64,000 nt of DNA from Lutjanus erythropterus (lineage: Eukaryota > Chordata > Actinopteri > Lutjaniformes > Lutjanidae): contig CM034607.1 of assembly GCA_020091685.1 (NCBI GenBank), positions 17,599,221 to 17,663,220 on the forward strand. The letters are read 5' to 3'. The notes below the pieces were generated by a model. That model worked only from the letters and a program-made list of their open reading frames with translations, was not told the DNA's origin and made no database searches. How positions within the stretch are numbered: position 1 is the first letter of the stretch; every line of letters starts with the position of its first letter. This document shows, one piece after another, positions 10,593 to 23,700 of the stretch. Both the position numbers and the translations under genes were made by a program.

Positions 10593-11248
10593 TGCGTGTG
10601 TGTTATGGTGATGATGGGCTGCAGATGAAAGGTTTGAGGTGTTATTCCTGGACAGCAGGTCATCTCTGGGAAGGGGGTATTTGGTTTATAAGAGAAGACA
10701 CAACATACACATATTTGTGCAAACACACAAACGTATACAGTCGATTCACACACACACGTACACAGGTTATGTAACCCGGTCTGCTTGGCAGGCAGTACAA
10801 ACACAAACATAAGCAGGTAGCTGCTGGATGAGCTTTACCTGCCTCCATCAGCATTTGTAGACTATTTCACGACGCCATGAAGCTCATTTTTCATCGTGTG
10901 TTTGCAAATGATTAGTTACACACTAATAGAGAAGGACTGTGACACGTGGGCCTGAAATTTGCCTAAACTAATAAAACTTTGCTGTGTGTATTCAGCAAGC
11001 TATTATGATGCTAGAACTTTCCAATATAACCTTTATAATTCAATATTTCTACTCTTCTTAGTAGAGAGTTAAAGCAAATTGGTTTATACAGCTGGCTAGA
11101 GAAAACAATCAATTTAAAGACATCACCATGGGTTCTGGGAAATGACAACAAGCATTTTAAAACCCTTATTCCCACATTTTATAGTTCAAACAATTAATCA
11201 ATGAATCAAAATAAATACATGTCGTATTACTCAATAATGAAAAAACCC

Positions 11249-11632
11249 TTAAACGACCAATGTGTGGGATTTAGTGGCATTTAGCAATGAACTTGCAGAA
11301 TACACCTTGTTTCTTTCTCCCCCTCTTAACCTGTAGGAGACAGACAACCTACAGTGGCCATGAAATTTGCAAAAACTGTAAAAGGTCATATCTAGAGCCA
11401 GTGTTTGGTTTGTCTGTTCTGGGCTACTGCCGAAACATGGCGGTGCACCATGATGGCCTCCATGGACCTGCGATCTCTGCAGATAAAAACATCCCATTCT
11501 ATAATAGCAAAAAGAAAGATTCTTATTTTCAGGTGATTGTACACTGATGAAAATATACTTATGAATATTATATTTCATTACTGACATATTCTGTCGATAA
11601 ATCCCCTTAAATCTTACACACTGGACCTCTAA
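11249..11632. mobile_element. family C small DNA element, complete
   Basis: Starts TTAAACGACCAATGTGTGGG and ends CTTACACACTGGACCTCT, which are imperfect terminal inverted repeats. The interior carries ACCTGTAGGAGACAGACAAC and GTTCTGGGCTACTGC, matching the other copies at 13180 and 35925. No transposase; it is a MITE-like family common in percomorph fish. Confidence 0.7.
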
Positions 11633-13179
11633 CTGCAGTCTAAGGTTCACTGCCAATTAAAACTGTTAAGCAATATCATCATTTCCAGTACTAATTCAAT
11701 AGTTTTCTCAAAGTCAGCAGCCCTCACAGTTGACTGACATTTGCAAATCAGAGTAGCCTATTTACCATAACCCCAGCAGCTCAGTTATTTTCCTTTTCCC
11801 CATTTCTCCTCATCCATTTCCTCTCCAGTAGCAAAATAGAAATGTAATATAAAGACACGGCATATTTGTTTTTCTACTGAAAAAGGAAATGTTCCTGTAA
11901 GTTCTCTTTCAGTGCCAACAGCCAAGCCACCTCAGGGAGCTTAGTTTAGAGAATATTCATCACAATAGTACTGCCAGACCCATAGAGTAAATGAAACCAG
12001 TCTAAAACAAACAAATTCCTCCATCTCAGCCACGCTGCATACCATTAGGCACTTTTATACAAAGCCACATTCAAATAAAACTCCTCCCGATGAATGTGTT
12101 TACTATCAACATGGTGAGGTGAGATATTTTATCTCCGTCAAATCTGGACCTTCCACTATTTGTCTTCATTTTTAACATAGGTAAATCTTTTAATTTTACC
12201 AAATAAGTTGTTTTCCCCAGCCACTCTCCCTCGTGTTCCCCGTTTTTCCAAACCCAACACAAGTCTATTTGTTATATCTTTTCAAAACAAACCAAAAATC
12301 AACAACCTAATGGCCTCTGAACCAGAGAGGGACTGGAGGATCTCCAAACCATGTTCTAGCTTTGTTCCACAACAAACATTATCACTTTCAATCAGTTATA
12401 TCAATAAACTTTAGCCACTAATATCAATAAACTCTATTACTTCACAACAACTTGACTTGTGAGGTTTTCTTTCACTTTTTTCCCCGTCAGTGTGTGTGTG
12501 TGTGCACGCACGCACATAGTCACAGGGTTCGGAAAGACTGTGAGGATTTCGTGTTCGACCACATCCATAAATATTGAAACAAGTTCCCTTTCTTCAAATC
12601 TCAGAATACTGAGTCAATATTGACACAGTGGAATCGGGCTGGACTGAAGCATCCCATACCTGTACTTTATAGACGCTCACATATGCACATACATGCACAC
12701 ACACACACATGCTCACACACACACACGTGCCCTGCAGTTGTGCTCTGAGAGCTCTCTGTTCACATCAGGGAAGTCCTGGAAAAATTAACGGCAGTTAAAC
12801 CAACATGAAGCCCTCCTCAGTCATACATGCAAGATCACTGACACATTAATATAAAGAAATCTGACACTATGCAGACTGACTGACGGACAACACTACAAGA
12901 CAAAATACAAAATGAGAGGCTTTATCTACACACAAATAATTAATGGCTGATTGATATTGCCGAAATTTTGGATGGCAGGGCAGCTAATAGCTGTAACAAC
13001 TGATACCAAATGAATATGTCATGTTTCAGCCCATTATTTTATGGACATGTTATCCAATATACAGGATACATGTTGATTGTTGTTGGATTTTTTTTTTTAT
13101 GAATTAATGAAACAGAAAGATATGTTGGGTTATGTTGTAGATTTCAGAATGTGACTGGTATTTATTAAATCGTTTAGCA

Positions 13180-13350
13180 TTCAGCATTCAGTTGCCCAGA
13201 ACAGACAATCCAAACAGTGGCTCAAGACACTTTTTATACGAGTGTCATGGCCATCATAGTTTCTTCTAACCCGCTCGGCAGGCAAGTTGGTTGAAATCTG
13301 CTATTTCACCCCTAGACACTACTAAACCATACATACTGGTCCTGGAACTG
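13180..13350. mobile_element. family C element fragment
   Basis: Carries the segment CCCAGAACAGACAATCCAAAC and ends near ACTACTAAACCATACATACT, matching the inner and outer parts of the element at 11249-11632 in the opposite orientation. Confidence 0.55.
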
Positions 13351-13631
13351 GAGCCAGGTACAGTATACCAGAAGTGTCATTCAACTACATTATTATATAA
13401 ATTATAACATAATATATATTTATCACATGACTTGGTTGAATATTCTATTCTGATTGGTCAATTATGCCATCTTACAGTCTGTCACTTCTGAATAGCAGAA
13501 TGTTGCTATGAATAACAAACCGTTGCTATGGACTCAGTTCTGACTATAGATTCTGGAGGACTTAGCAGAAACAGTAAAATAGATCTTATATGAATAAAAT
13601 CATATTTAAATGAATATTTTGAACCAAATTA

Positions 13632-14060
13632 TTGATTTATTTAATAAGTGGCCAAGTTATGTTCTACTGTGAGCTTTTGCCAAAATGTTACATTTCCACA
13701 AATCTCCAGATTCCTTCACATTTTTTAGCTCAACATTCTACGAAAACTGCGGATAGTACTCACTCTCACCGGCTAGCTACCAATATATCGGTGCTACTGA
13801 GGTACGGGTTCACGCCTTCTCAAACTGCTAAAGTGTTCCTTACAGAAAAACCAGAAACGGTGAATCTCAAACAGCAACAAACATTTAGGAGTGAATGTAA
13901 GCGGAAGTTTAAGTGGCTGGAATATGACACATCTAAGGACGTCATGTACTGCGGTGCGTGCTGCCAGTGTCCTCAACTAGCCAAGAAGTCGAGCTCATTT
14001 TTCATCGGAAACAATGCCTTCAGGAAACACCTAAGTGGACAACACAAGTGTCATAGTTAA
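13632..14060 (+). CDS. 142-codon ORF with TTF-type zinc finger, hAT transposase-like fragment
   Basis: The last 50 residues (KRKFKWLEYDTSKDVMYCGA, then CCQCP, SSFFIGNNAF and RKHLSGQHKCH) match the pattern of the TTF-type zinc finger at the N-terminus of hAT-like transposases and their domesticated relatives (ZNF862/KIAA1586-like proteins): aromatic WLxYD, CxxC, then a F/H..H pair. The catalytic dimerisation region is absent. The ORF stops soon after the finger, and downstream sequence near 14060-14160 does not continue the protein. It is most likely a remnant of a DNA transposon or a 5' exon of one; no promoter or neighbouring exon was seen. The start codon is not certain; an in-frame start nearer the finger would also work. 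Confidence 0.45.
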   Translation: MIYLISGQVMFYCELLPKCYISTNLQIPSHFLAQHSTKTADSTHSHRLATNISVLLRYGFTPSQTAKVFLTEKPETVNLKQQQTFRSECKRKFKWLEYDTSKDVMYCGACCQCPQLAKKSSSFFIGNNAFRKHLSGQHKCHS

Positions 14061-14609
14061 GGAAGGCTGGGCAAATAACGTAAAATTGGCCACCAAAAAT
14101 GTATTATAGCCACCAAATCTCGGATGGCGTGGGGCCAGTGCTTGAAAATATTAGTGTCTACTCCTCCAATAAGCACCAGGGTCCTGCATCACCATGTTGG
14201 GCTTAATTAGGATTAGGATGGGAGAATTGTGTTTATTTGTATATTTAGAAAAGATGATGGTGACTAGCTAACTTTTTCGCCACATTCCCAAAACTCACAA
14301 GGGGGAGAGCTAACATCGTTCCACAGCAACCGCACTGACAAGACTGCCTGCAGATGTGTCTGCAGACATTTTTTAAGTTTCAGTCTCAAGTGCGTAGGCA
14401 TAGGCCACTGTCTATTATGTGAAAAAGCCAGATAATTATGCTGATTAATCGGTCTGTTATTACAAATACTAAACTAAAATCCAGCATAGAAATTTTGCTA
14501 CACTGAGTTTGAATAGAGCTCTCACACTTGGGGTTTCATGCCTGTAATGAATGTGTTGTGTGTTTCTGTAAGAGAGTTTGAGAAAATTCTGCACTGCAAA
14601 AGAAGTTTT

Positions 14610-14672
14610 TATGTGTGTGTGTGTGTGTGTGCGCGCGCGCGTCTGTGTGTGCATGTGTGTGTTTATGCTGCA
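14610..14672. repeat. GT/GC microsatellite
   Basis: Alternating GT with a GCGCGCGCGC core, a purine-pyrimidine alternation compatible with Z-DNA. Confidence 0.85.
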
Positions 14673-15867
14673 CTTCTCCTGCCAACAGTAACAACTCAGT
14701 AGCCAGTGAGCAGGAAGAGAGAGGTTCATTAAAAACCCAAATACAGCAGTTACATAACCAACAGTTCTGTTCATCCCAGAACCCCCCGTGCTATGAACAC
14801 ACTCCTCCCTCATCCCCATCTCCTTCTCCCTCCCACGCCTGCTGGCAGAGCCCACCCATCATCCTCTTCTCCTCCCATAGCAACAGCTCATCTCAGCTCT
14901 CCTCCCTTGTTCCCAGACCAACACACTGCCTCACTCCTCCTTTATCTGCTCCCCTGGTCCCTGCCACCTCCTCCTTGCTCTCATCAAACACTTCCTTCTC
15001 TTACTCCCACATCATCATCCAGGCTTCACTTCAAACTTTACTTTACATAGAACAGGACTATGAACCAGGAATATTAACTAGACTTAAAACAAGAAACTTT
15101 TTGTTTTACTTTCACTACTGAGGGCAAAAAAAATGACACGCTGCTCCCAAATGTCTTTTCTAGTCTCAGGAAAATGCCTTCAGCTCTTTCAGGGGCGGAG
15201 TTTCATACAGGGATTTGGTTTCCTCAAGCCCCTCACGACTGACTTGCATACTAAGAACAAACAGAGCGGAAAGTGCAGTAAGTGTGTGAACACAGCAGAT
15301 GGCAACACAGATTAAGGATTTGGGCTGTATCAGTGATTGTCTGGGATACCTCTACCCTAGAAACCACTCTGTGCTGTTTCTCCACCACCGGATTAGCGAT
15401 TGTCACACATCCCCCCTGATGGAGGGATGTCTGAGAAGCAACATGCTGTTAAATAAATCCCAGCATGTGGTTGTCTCATGTGAAGGAACAGCGCCCTCTA
15501 ATGGCCTTAAGACAGACATGAAATAAGCCCTGCAAATAGTGTATCTAGTCTGAATCTAGTTTGGTAACCAACCCCACGGCTGTGGCCCTGAGGCATTTGC
15601 AACAACCAAAACAAAGTTTCCAATGGGATTAATAAAGTATCTGTCACATCTATTTGAGTAACAATAACAATACAGTGATTTTTAACTGCACCTGATCATA
15701 TGCGCAGAATGTTACTGGTCCGTCACCGCTACCATTCTTTAGTATACAGCAATGTATTAGTTATTTATTTATTTATCTATTTATTGAGTAACCACATTAG
15801 GTTTCTGACTAACACTTCACTTTAGGTTCCTCTGCTTAGCCATTACTATATAAGCAGTTTAAGAACT

Positions 15868-16105
15868 AAAGCTGTAATTATTAATAAGTTAACTGGTCGA
15901 GTCAAATGAAAGAAAATTGGGTGCAACAAAAAAAAAAAAAAACATTTGCTGGTTCCTGCTTCTTAAATGTAGGAATTTGCTGCTTTTCTGTGTCATTTAT
16001 GATAGTAAATCAAGGGAAGCCCATTTAAGATGTCATCTGGGCTCTGGGAAACTGTGATGAGCATTTTTACAACTTTTTGACATTTTATAGACTAAACACC
16101 TAATA
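15868..16105. mobile_element. family D dispersed repeat, degraded copy
   Basis: Contains GGTTCCTGCTTCTTAAATGT, GATGTCATCTGGGCTCTGGG and GACATTTTATAGACTAAACA, the complement-orientation body of the family seen at 7172 and 26695. Confidence 0.6.
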
Positions 16106-17120
16106 ATTTGTTTATAACACACTATAATGCAGTTGATTTTTTTAAATGTTAATTGATATACAGTGTTCATCAACAATTATAACCTATCCTATGAAAGCAT
16201 ATTTTAAATTATTACAGCTGCGTTTTACTATATTCGTCGTTCATTATCTGTTTATACATCTGAGAAATAGCTGTAGACATATACATGAATAAACACTCAT
16301 ATGTACTTCCAACTACATATAGAGTTTTATAAACTATTTACTAAATGTGTGTATACTGCTCCTATCATTCTAAATAATAAGGTCTAAATAATTTAAAGGT
16401 CACAATTCAATTTAAACATTTTTTTTAACACTGACAGCTATGCCATTGTTAGACTATCGGCTTGAGATTTGTAAAGATCAGCAGGTCACTGGTTTTATGC
16501 CCTGACAATACTTTCAAGTTCTTCTTTAAAGAGAATTTTTTAGGATCAAATGTGATACAATGGCCAGTAAGCTACACTGCGTTCTCTTTGAAGTGTTGTT
16601 TTTTCCTTCAGACACAAGTCCGACACCACAAGTCGGCACGATGGAGAGAAAAAAACATACCGATTCTAGCTTTGATTTTGATTCTAGAAATTAAAAGTTC
16701 ATTTTGACAAATTTCCGATTTAATATTGAAATTGAGACACTCCTACTAAAAAAGGCAATTTCAAGAATAAAGTGTTACTATTTCCCTTTTTTTAAGCTTG
16801 CCCACTCTCTCGTGCACTCTTGTTTTTCCTTCTCTGTCATTGTCTAACTTGTAATCAAGGTTTATTTGTGTGTTGGGAGGTGGTCACGCCTAAGTCAAAA
16901 TGATCATGATTTCTAAATTTGCACGCTTATACTGGAGGGGATGTGGTAAACAATTATGCTTGGCAATTCACCCACCTCCCACACCCCACTACGTCCCATA
17001 TGCCAGCCCGCAACAGAACTGTCTCAATAAAAACATTCGGCAGAGCAAAAATATGTCAGAAACCCCTGATTTAAATTACTGCAAAGCAAACTAAATAAAG
17101 GATTAACAGTGCAATGAACA

Positions 17121-17126
17121 TTTATT
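17121..17126 (-). terminator. nobox: nobox polyadenylation signal AATAAA
   Basis: TTTATT on the plus strand, 125 bases downstream of the nobox stop codon. It is the first canonical signal after the stop and would give a short 3' UTR. Confidence 0.5.
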
Positions 17127-17250
17127 GCAGCCAAGCTAAATGCAACCCGTCCAAGCATGCCGACATTAATATGTCTACTGAGAACATCTTAACTGTAACA
17201 CATTAACACAGAGAAACTTCAAACACACACTATCTTACACAAACATGCAG

Positions 17251-17708
17251 TCAAAATTGTATGGGGGAGAAGTCGCAGTGGAAGTGGCTGTGAATCTCTC
17301 GAGGGCTGTCGTACTCAATTTTGACACAAGGGGGCACTGGAGGGCTTTCTGGAGAGGCAGGGCTGACCTGAGAAGGCAGCAGGGATGCAGCCTTGGTTGG
17401 AGTGATCTCTGCTCTGAGGCGAGAGGGCCGCAGGCTGGACACGGGAGGGAGGACGGTGGTGCTGCTGGTGGAGGAAGTGGTGGTGAGAGTGTTGGTGTGT
17501 GATGAGCGCTGGGAGTTGGCATGTGAGGGCCCGTGGTCCCCCCGGGTGAAGTATGAAGCGGGAGGCAGGGTGGTGGAGGAGGGCGGCTGGTGATCTCGAG
17601 CACCTCCCAGACTGGCGGGGTAATTTGGAGGGCACTGTGCACGCTGGTGGAGGGTTGGCTGACTGTACATGCTGCCCCACGGATACGACTGGTACGCCGT
17701 GATCCCTC
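17251..17708 (-). CDS. nobox: nobox exon 9 and stop codon
   Basis: Encodes residues 644-795, from [20 protein letters not shown] through a Ser/Thr-rich region to [20 protein letters not shown] and the stop TGA at 17253-17251. The motif VKIEYDSP resembles a SUMO site (psi-K-x-E). The acceptor is TTTGCAG. Confidence 0.9.
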
Positions 17709-20700
17709 CTGCAAAGAAACACACACATTCAAACAGAGTGGTGACAGCTGAGCTTTATTGGAGGTAATTAAGCTCATGAGTGGGATGACACCTAAAATGT
17801 CCTTCTTCCTGTCTGCTGTCCATAAATGCCTGTAATTCTGCCCTCCCTGCCTGTTTGTTCTCTTCTTCTGTGCTCCAACATAACCCCCTTTTTCCTTCAT
17901 CTCTTATTGGTCCCTCGGCATCTGCTGAGCCCAGGAGCTGTGGTGGCTCTTCCCCAAAGCCATCTCTGTCATGCTTCATCATTCTCATCTGTCAGTTTTT
18001 ACCTATACATAGTCATACATAATACTCATAATCAAATCAACACTTATAGTGGTGTGTCCTGGTCTCCAAGTGGTTGAGACAAATACCATGTAATTTGTGT
18101 TTTCCAGGTTTGATTTCTGCCAGAGACCTTTGTTGCATGTCTTCCATCTCTCATGCAAAAATGCCAGAATAAATTTAAAAAACACTTATACTTGCATTAC
18201 GGTTGGGTGATCACATCTAATTTCCTATCATCCAGTCGTGGTTATTGCTGATCGCTGAAGACAATCTGAACACCAGAAGGCAGTGGGAGCGGGGGAGACT
18301 ATAACGCAACTCGCTAATGAAATGTCTGCAGGGTCAAGAAATGTAACAACCACCTCACTTACAGTTAAAACTATAAACCAGCATAACAATGACAATTACC
18401 GACATAAACCACCATGTTTTGAACATACACATTACAAATACTAGCAAAAAAGTAATATTTGCATTTTGGAACATAAAACAGCAAGTTTAACTTGGGCCAT
18501 CACTTATCATTTGGTGATTAGACTAAACACCCTAAATCCTATAGGGTCTGATAAAGTTTGAGAGGAGAAAAGATAAGAGGAATCAAGAGGACTGAGGAAC
18601 ACACTCATGTCTGTCTATAACCAAAAAATTATAAATGTAGATTATGCCTATTCTTGCAGGCCAACAGATGCTGAGAGGCTGTGGGATTACACCAAACAGG
18701 CTCTGTCTCTAGCACTGTCCAAAGAGACCTAGGCTGTGCCTTGTTTGCAAATTGTTGATAAACATATTTGTTCAGTGCTTTGTTTTTTTACTGAGCATCA
18801 ACCTCAGGCTTACATGTGCATTGTTGGGGGGAAAAAAAAAACCTCCAGGTCATGGTTGCCTGTGAGATACAAGCCTTACGATGTGAGCTTGCAAACAGCG
18901 ACATAATATTAAAATAAGTAAGTGAAGTTAAAGTCTGTGTGTCTGTGCTTAGAGCAACAATCTCAAAGCATTGTGTTCCATTTAACATTATTACCTTATC
19001 TTTAATATCACAATCCAAATCATATCCATAATGTAACTACTCTTATGGCACACAGAGCAAGTTTAGGTGAGCAGGCATACGGTGTCAGATCCATGGAAAA
19101 GAGACAGCAAACTAGTTTGTAATTAAGGAATCAAAATTCACTCATCACTGGCGCTGATGATCGGTGCTCAGCGGGTGGACATGCCACTCCACCAGAAGCA
19201 TCTCTAAATGCACAGTAGGGCGCAGATTCAAGAGATTATATAATATCTTAGTTATGATTCTAAGTTTGTTTGAAATCACTCTGATATTGGCTTTGGATAG
19301 AAACAATCATATAAGATCTGATCGCCAATCGGTGCAAGCCTAATTTGTATGTCAGTTAATGATGTGATTTTAATATTAAATGAATATCCATGTTCATTAG
19401 CCATGTAAACAGCTCAGTAGGAATGTTATCTTTTTCAGAATTAGAGCAAAAACTGGAATATTGCGTGCATGTAAATGTAGTCAGTGTTAGATGACTAAAC
19501 AGTTGGTGCACTTCCAACACTTGGATGGACTCTTCCAGTTGAATCACCAGTATGAAAAATGAACAATAATGTAAATATGAAAATATCTGGTTCTTTGGTT
19601 TAAAAAAGTCAAGAGGTACAAGCCAGTGTCTATACAAACTTCAGGAGAGAAGTTAACTACAACTCTTGGAAGGCATTTCTGTAAGAGAAATTACTGAGCT
19701 TAAAACTTCTCTCGCATGCATCAATATTGACAATACGAACCTTAAAACGATTATTCGTTGAAACCTAACAATATATTTAGCACATCAAGCCTCTGACCAG
19801 CTTCTCCTCTGCTGTCCTGGCAGTTATGGCTCAAAGGTTATTATGGTGTAGAACACTATACAGAACAACAAGTGTGTAAGCTGAAATATTGTCATTGTTT
19901 TGTTAAATTATCCATGAGACTCCTGTGTCTCTACTTGAGGAACATTGTGATTATTATTATTTTTTTTTATTATTTTACAATGGCAACTTGCAGTGGCAAA
20001 AATAATTTTACAGCTCTATCACTGCGCAGCTAAATAACTAACCTTTGTATTTATGGATATTTATTTTGTGGTTCATTTTGTTCTAACATAAAGTTATACT
20101 GTTTAATTTTATGTTTCATGTTTTTGGTGCACAATTTGGGACCATGTCCTGACTTTTACATGTAAACCCCTTGACTGGCATATTTTTGTGGCTCAAAAAA
20201 TAAATAATATCATCCCAGTGACTCACCATGATGACCAGTTGACTGCAGCAGGATCTGTCCAGCACTCTGGGACTGGAAGTAGGCGTGGCCCCCACTGGAG
20301 TAGGTCATCATGCCAGTAGAGTTTCCTCTGGGGCCAAAGGTCAGGTAGGAGGTAGGGTTGGAATCTGGATGGTTAGGGGTGAGGTAGGGGGACGGCGTGA
20401 GGTAGGCCATTCGGGGCAGAGATGCTTGAGGTTGGTGCTGGGGCTGGCTGGTGGGGTAGGAGGTCTGGAGCTGGTAGGGGAGGGTGTTATTCTGCTGGGT
20501 TGAGGTCAGGTAGTCAAGCTTGTCCCCAAAGTCAAACAGAGAACTGAGGACAACATAAAGAAGAATTTACAAACACATGAATATAGAGTGTGTTACTACA
20601 GAGATACCTATATGGTCATAAACTCCTAACCTGCTCTCATACGTCCATATATCTCTGACCCCATGCATTTGTCTTTTTAACACTCTCATCCAAGACTAGA

Positions 20701-23700
20701 ACACCAGGAGTTACACAAAGAGGTGTCCTGTGAAGGCCACGTACTGTGACAGGATTGTCAAGAATGACTGACAATATCTTTATCCGCAAAAAGAGAGGCC
20801 TGAGGGAAACCTCTGATATTTACAATGATTACTGCATATATCACTCACGACAGCTAGCTGTCATCACAGCACCTTCTTACAAATTACAACAAGACTTATG
20901 GGGCTGTTCACACATACGGACTCAAGAGCTGGGACAGTGATAGGTTGCTTATTAAATCGGATTGGAACCTAGTATCGCAGCCCACCACTGCCTGCTGAGA
21001 TAAAGAGTTTTTAAAGGCGCCCAGGAACAATACAGGGAATGGTTGAGAAAAGTAATTAATGCAAAGCTTTTCTGATCCAATTCAAGTCACAACCAGGTGG
21101 GAGCCAATTGCACTTGCACCGCTCCGCTGGTAAAGAGGGGACTGTTTCCAGCAACAGCACTGCAATCTATGGCCTTCTCAGCACGGGCACCATTGTTGTA
21201 TTAAAACAGCTTCAACAATTCATACAGTAATAAAAGAGAAGAGTGCAAAAAATGTATTTTGTACTTTGGAAACAAACTGTACAACAATAAATGGAAAACT
21301 TCCCTGTGTGTGGAAAACAATCAAAACAGAAAACAATCCACTCAGACCAGACTGTTTAAATTACATGCTAACTTAATTACTGTCTACAACTTTGTATCTA
21401 TATGTGTGAATACAACAAAGGGTTAATTCAAATAGAATCAGGTGTTGGGTGAAAACAGTATCTCATTCATTCAGGCTGCGGGGGATGCAAAAAACAAAAC
21501 AAACAAACAAACAAAAAATGTAACAGCTTGCAATGAATAGTTGAAACAATCACCCTTGGGAGAAACACTCTGATGATTGGACCGCAGTGTTGTGGTCCAA
21601 TCATGTAAGCAGGTGATCAGACGGCTTCACAGTGAGCCTGAAATATCACTGTGGATATGGAGTTCATGGAGCAAAGCAAGATGATCTCCTAGCTGTGTTC
21701 ACTGCGTTTCTTTCATCTGGGTCTGGCTCACAGTTTCCGCTGCAAAACAGCAATACCAAGAAGCTTATGTTGGTTTGTGTTCATTTGTTTGAGAGCGAGC
21801 ACGCAGCTGTGGTCATGTAAGGCAAAGACTGAATGAGGAGAGGGAGTGCTGGTACCAAAAACGCTGGTGAATCAAAGAAATAAAACATTATTTGTGTTTT
21901 ACACATGCAAGTGACTGTGAGGCTGTACTTATGCGCAGCGGTCAGCATGCTAATATGCTGACGTTCAACAGATCATGTTCAATATCCTAATTTAGCATGT
22001 CAGCATGAGGCTGATAGAGATGTCATTAGTGTTCCATGTGTACCAAATTTCATGCCAATCCATTAAATAGTTGTCATAATGTTTCACTTAAAACCTAACG
22101 GTGATGCTAGAGGTAAATCAAGGGGATCGCAAAAATCTTTAGTATTCATCCTCTGGGAGTCCTGAATGTTTGTGCAAAAATTTTGTGCCGCTCTATGCAG
22201 TAGGTGATGAGATATTTCACATTCAATTCACATTTTCTCATTTACCTCACATCATATCTAGCTTTTCAGGTAGTTATGAGGTTAGTTTAAAATGCCTGAG
22301 ATTTGCTGCTGCCACTCCAATACATAAATAAAATGACATTTCAAAAATTTAAGAGCAACATTGTTTTCGAGACAGAATGTCCCAGTTACGTTACAGAACA
22401 CACTGTCAACCAATTTAAAACAAACTATTATTTTGTTCAAAGTAGTTCCAGTGACAATATGTTCTTTTGCAATTTAGGTGAAGTGACCCTTTAACTCTTC
22501 GAACAGCAGGATTGGAAAATCCATTTTTTAGTGTGGTGAAACATAATTGTAGTCTAACAAACAAACATAAATTTTGTACAAAGCTATTATGAAGTGAGAC
22601 GTCTCCCAGCATGATTTCAGAAATATTTCAGAACACCAGCGGAAAGTGACTCCCCACTATTACTGTCGCTGTCTGAGGCATCATTATATCAGTATTTCAC
22701 AGGATCCCTGCTCGTGTCTGCAGACTGCCAACCCTCTGTCCTCCTGTCATCTCTTGTACTCGTTGTCCCTGTTCAGATCATCTTCTCGTATTCATGTCAC
22801 AGTTGGCTGTGAGCTGAGCTGACCTGGTGTCCGACTGCAGGGACTGGGTGTCACGATGGGCCAAGGAGGAGCCCCCCTCCACAGCATCCAGGAACAGGGG
22901 TGGGGTGTGAGCCAGGGTGTTCAGGAGGGGTGGAGCGGGGTTGGCGTGGTTGTAGGTCGTTGTGAAAAGGGGGAGACTTGCTCGGCGCAGTGGGGGAGGG
23001 CTGTGCATGGGGCGGGGGTGGTACTCTGCCAACCCCCCCTGAGATGAAAGCTGGTTCTGGCTCCCATCTCTCACTCTGGGTTGATCTTAGAAATGATACA
23101 TAGAGATTAAACAGTCAGATTAAAGCAATACTGTAGTTTGGCTTCTGGGGAATGTTCCTATCTCAACATGTAGGGTGAAGGTTCACTGAGCATGCAGTTT
23201 AAACTTAGCTGAACTTAAGTTATGGATTCCAAAAACAGATAAGATAACGTTTCTCTTCAAGGGGCAGTTCCTAAATCAAAAGTAGATATTTTCCCTTTAA
23301 CCTATGGTGCCCATATAGAGGTGTATTAAATGAGGCAAAAAAACCTTCTTTACTTTTTTTTACATTTTGTAATAATTTCCACAGATTTGTCTATTCATTT
23401 GCTTTTGTAATAAATTTGTTAAATTGTAAAGAGACTTTAAGGATACCCTGTATATCCATCTCAATTGTTTTGCTGCAACTGGCCATTTTTTGAAAATATC
23501 AGTTATAGAGATGTTTGACTTTTCTGGAATATAAATGAACTAGATTGCTCTTGGCTCGTTGTCTCACAAAGTGCCAAGAAGAGTTTACACGTCAGCCAAG
23601 GAGGACGTGCTGTCACCAGCACAGGCCTCACATCCATGACAGGATGCACACTTCCTTATGTCTGGTGATACAGTTGGCAGGTCCAGCTTGATAAAATGGT

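Larger units (their letters stand above)
7950..17100. other. spacer between matn1 and nobox
   Basis: No host gene was recognised in about 9 kb. Contents: GT-rich sequence at 8010-8260, family A elements at 8641-9112 and 9888-10050, a GT microsatellite at 10536-10592, a family C element at 11249-11632, a family C fragment at 13180-13350, a transposase-type zinc-finger ORF at 13632-14060, a GT tract at 14610-14672 and a family D repeat at 15868-16105. The stretches 10600-11240, 11640-13150, 14100-14600 and 16110-17090 show nothing clear beyond AT-rich DNA. Confidence 0.6.

Noticed and set aside
14615-15121. 168-codon plus-strand frame, Ser/Pro-rich
   Set aside because: Starts in a GT repeat and runs through a CT-rich stretch; no domain or splice context.
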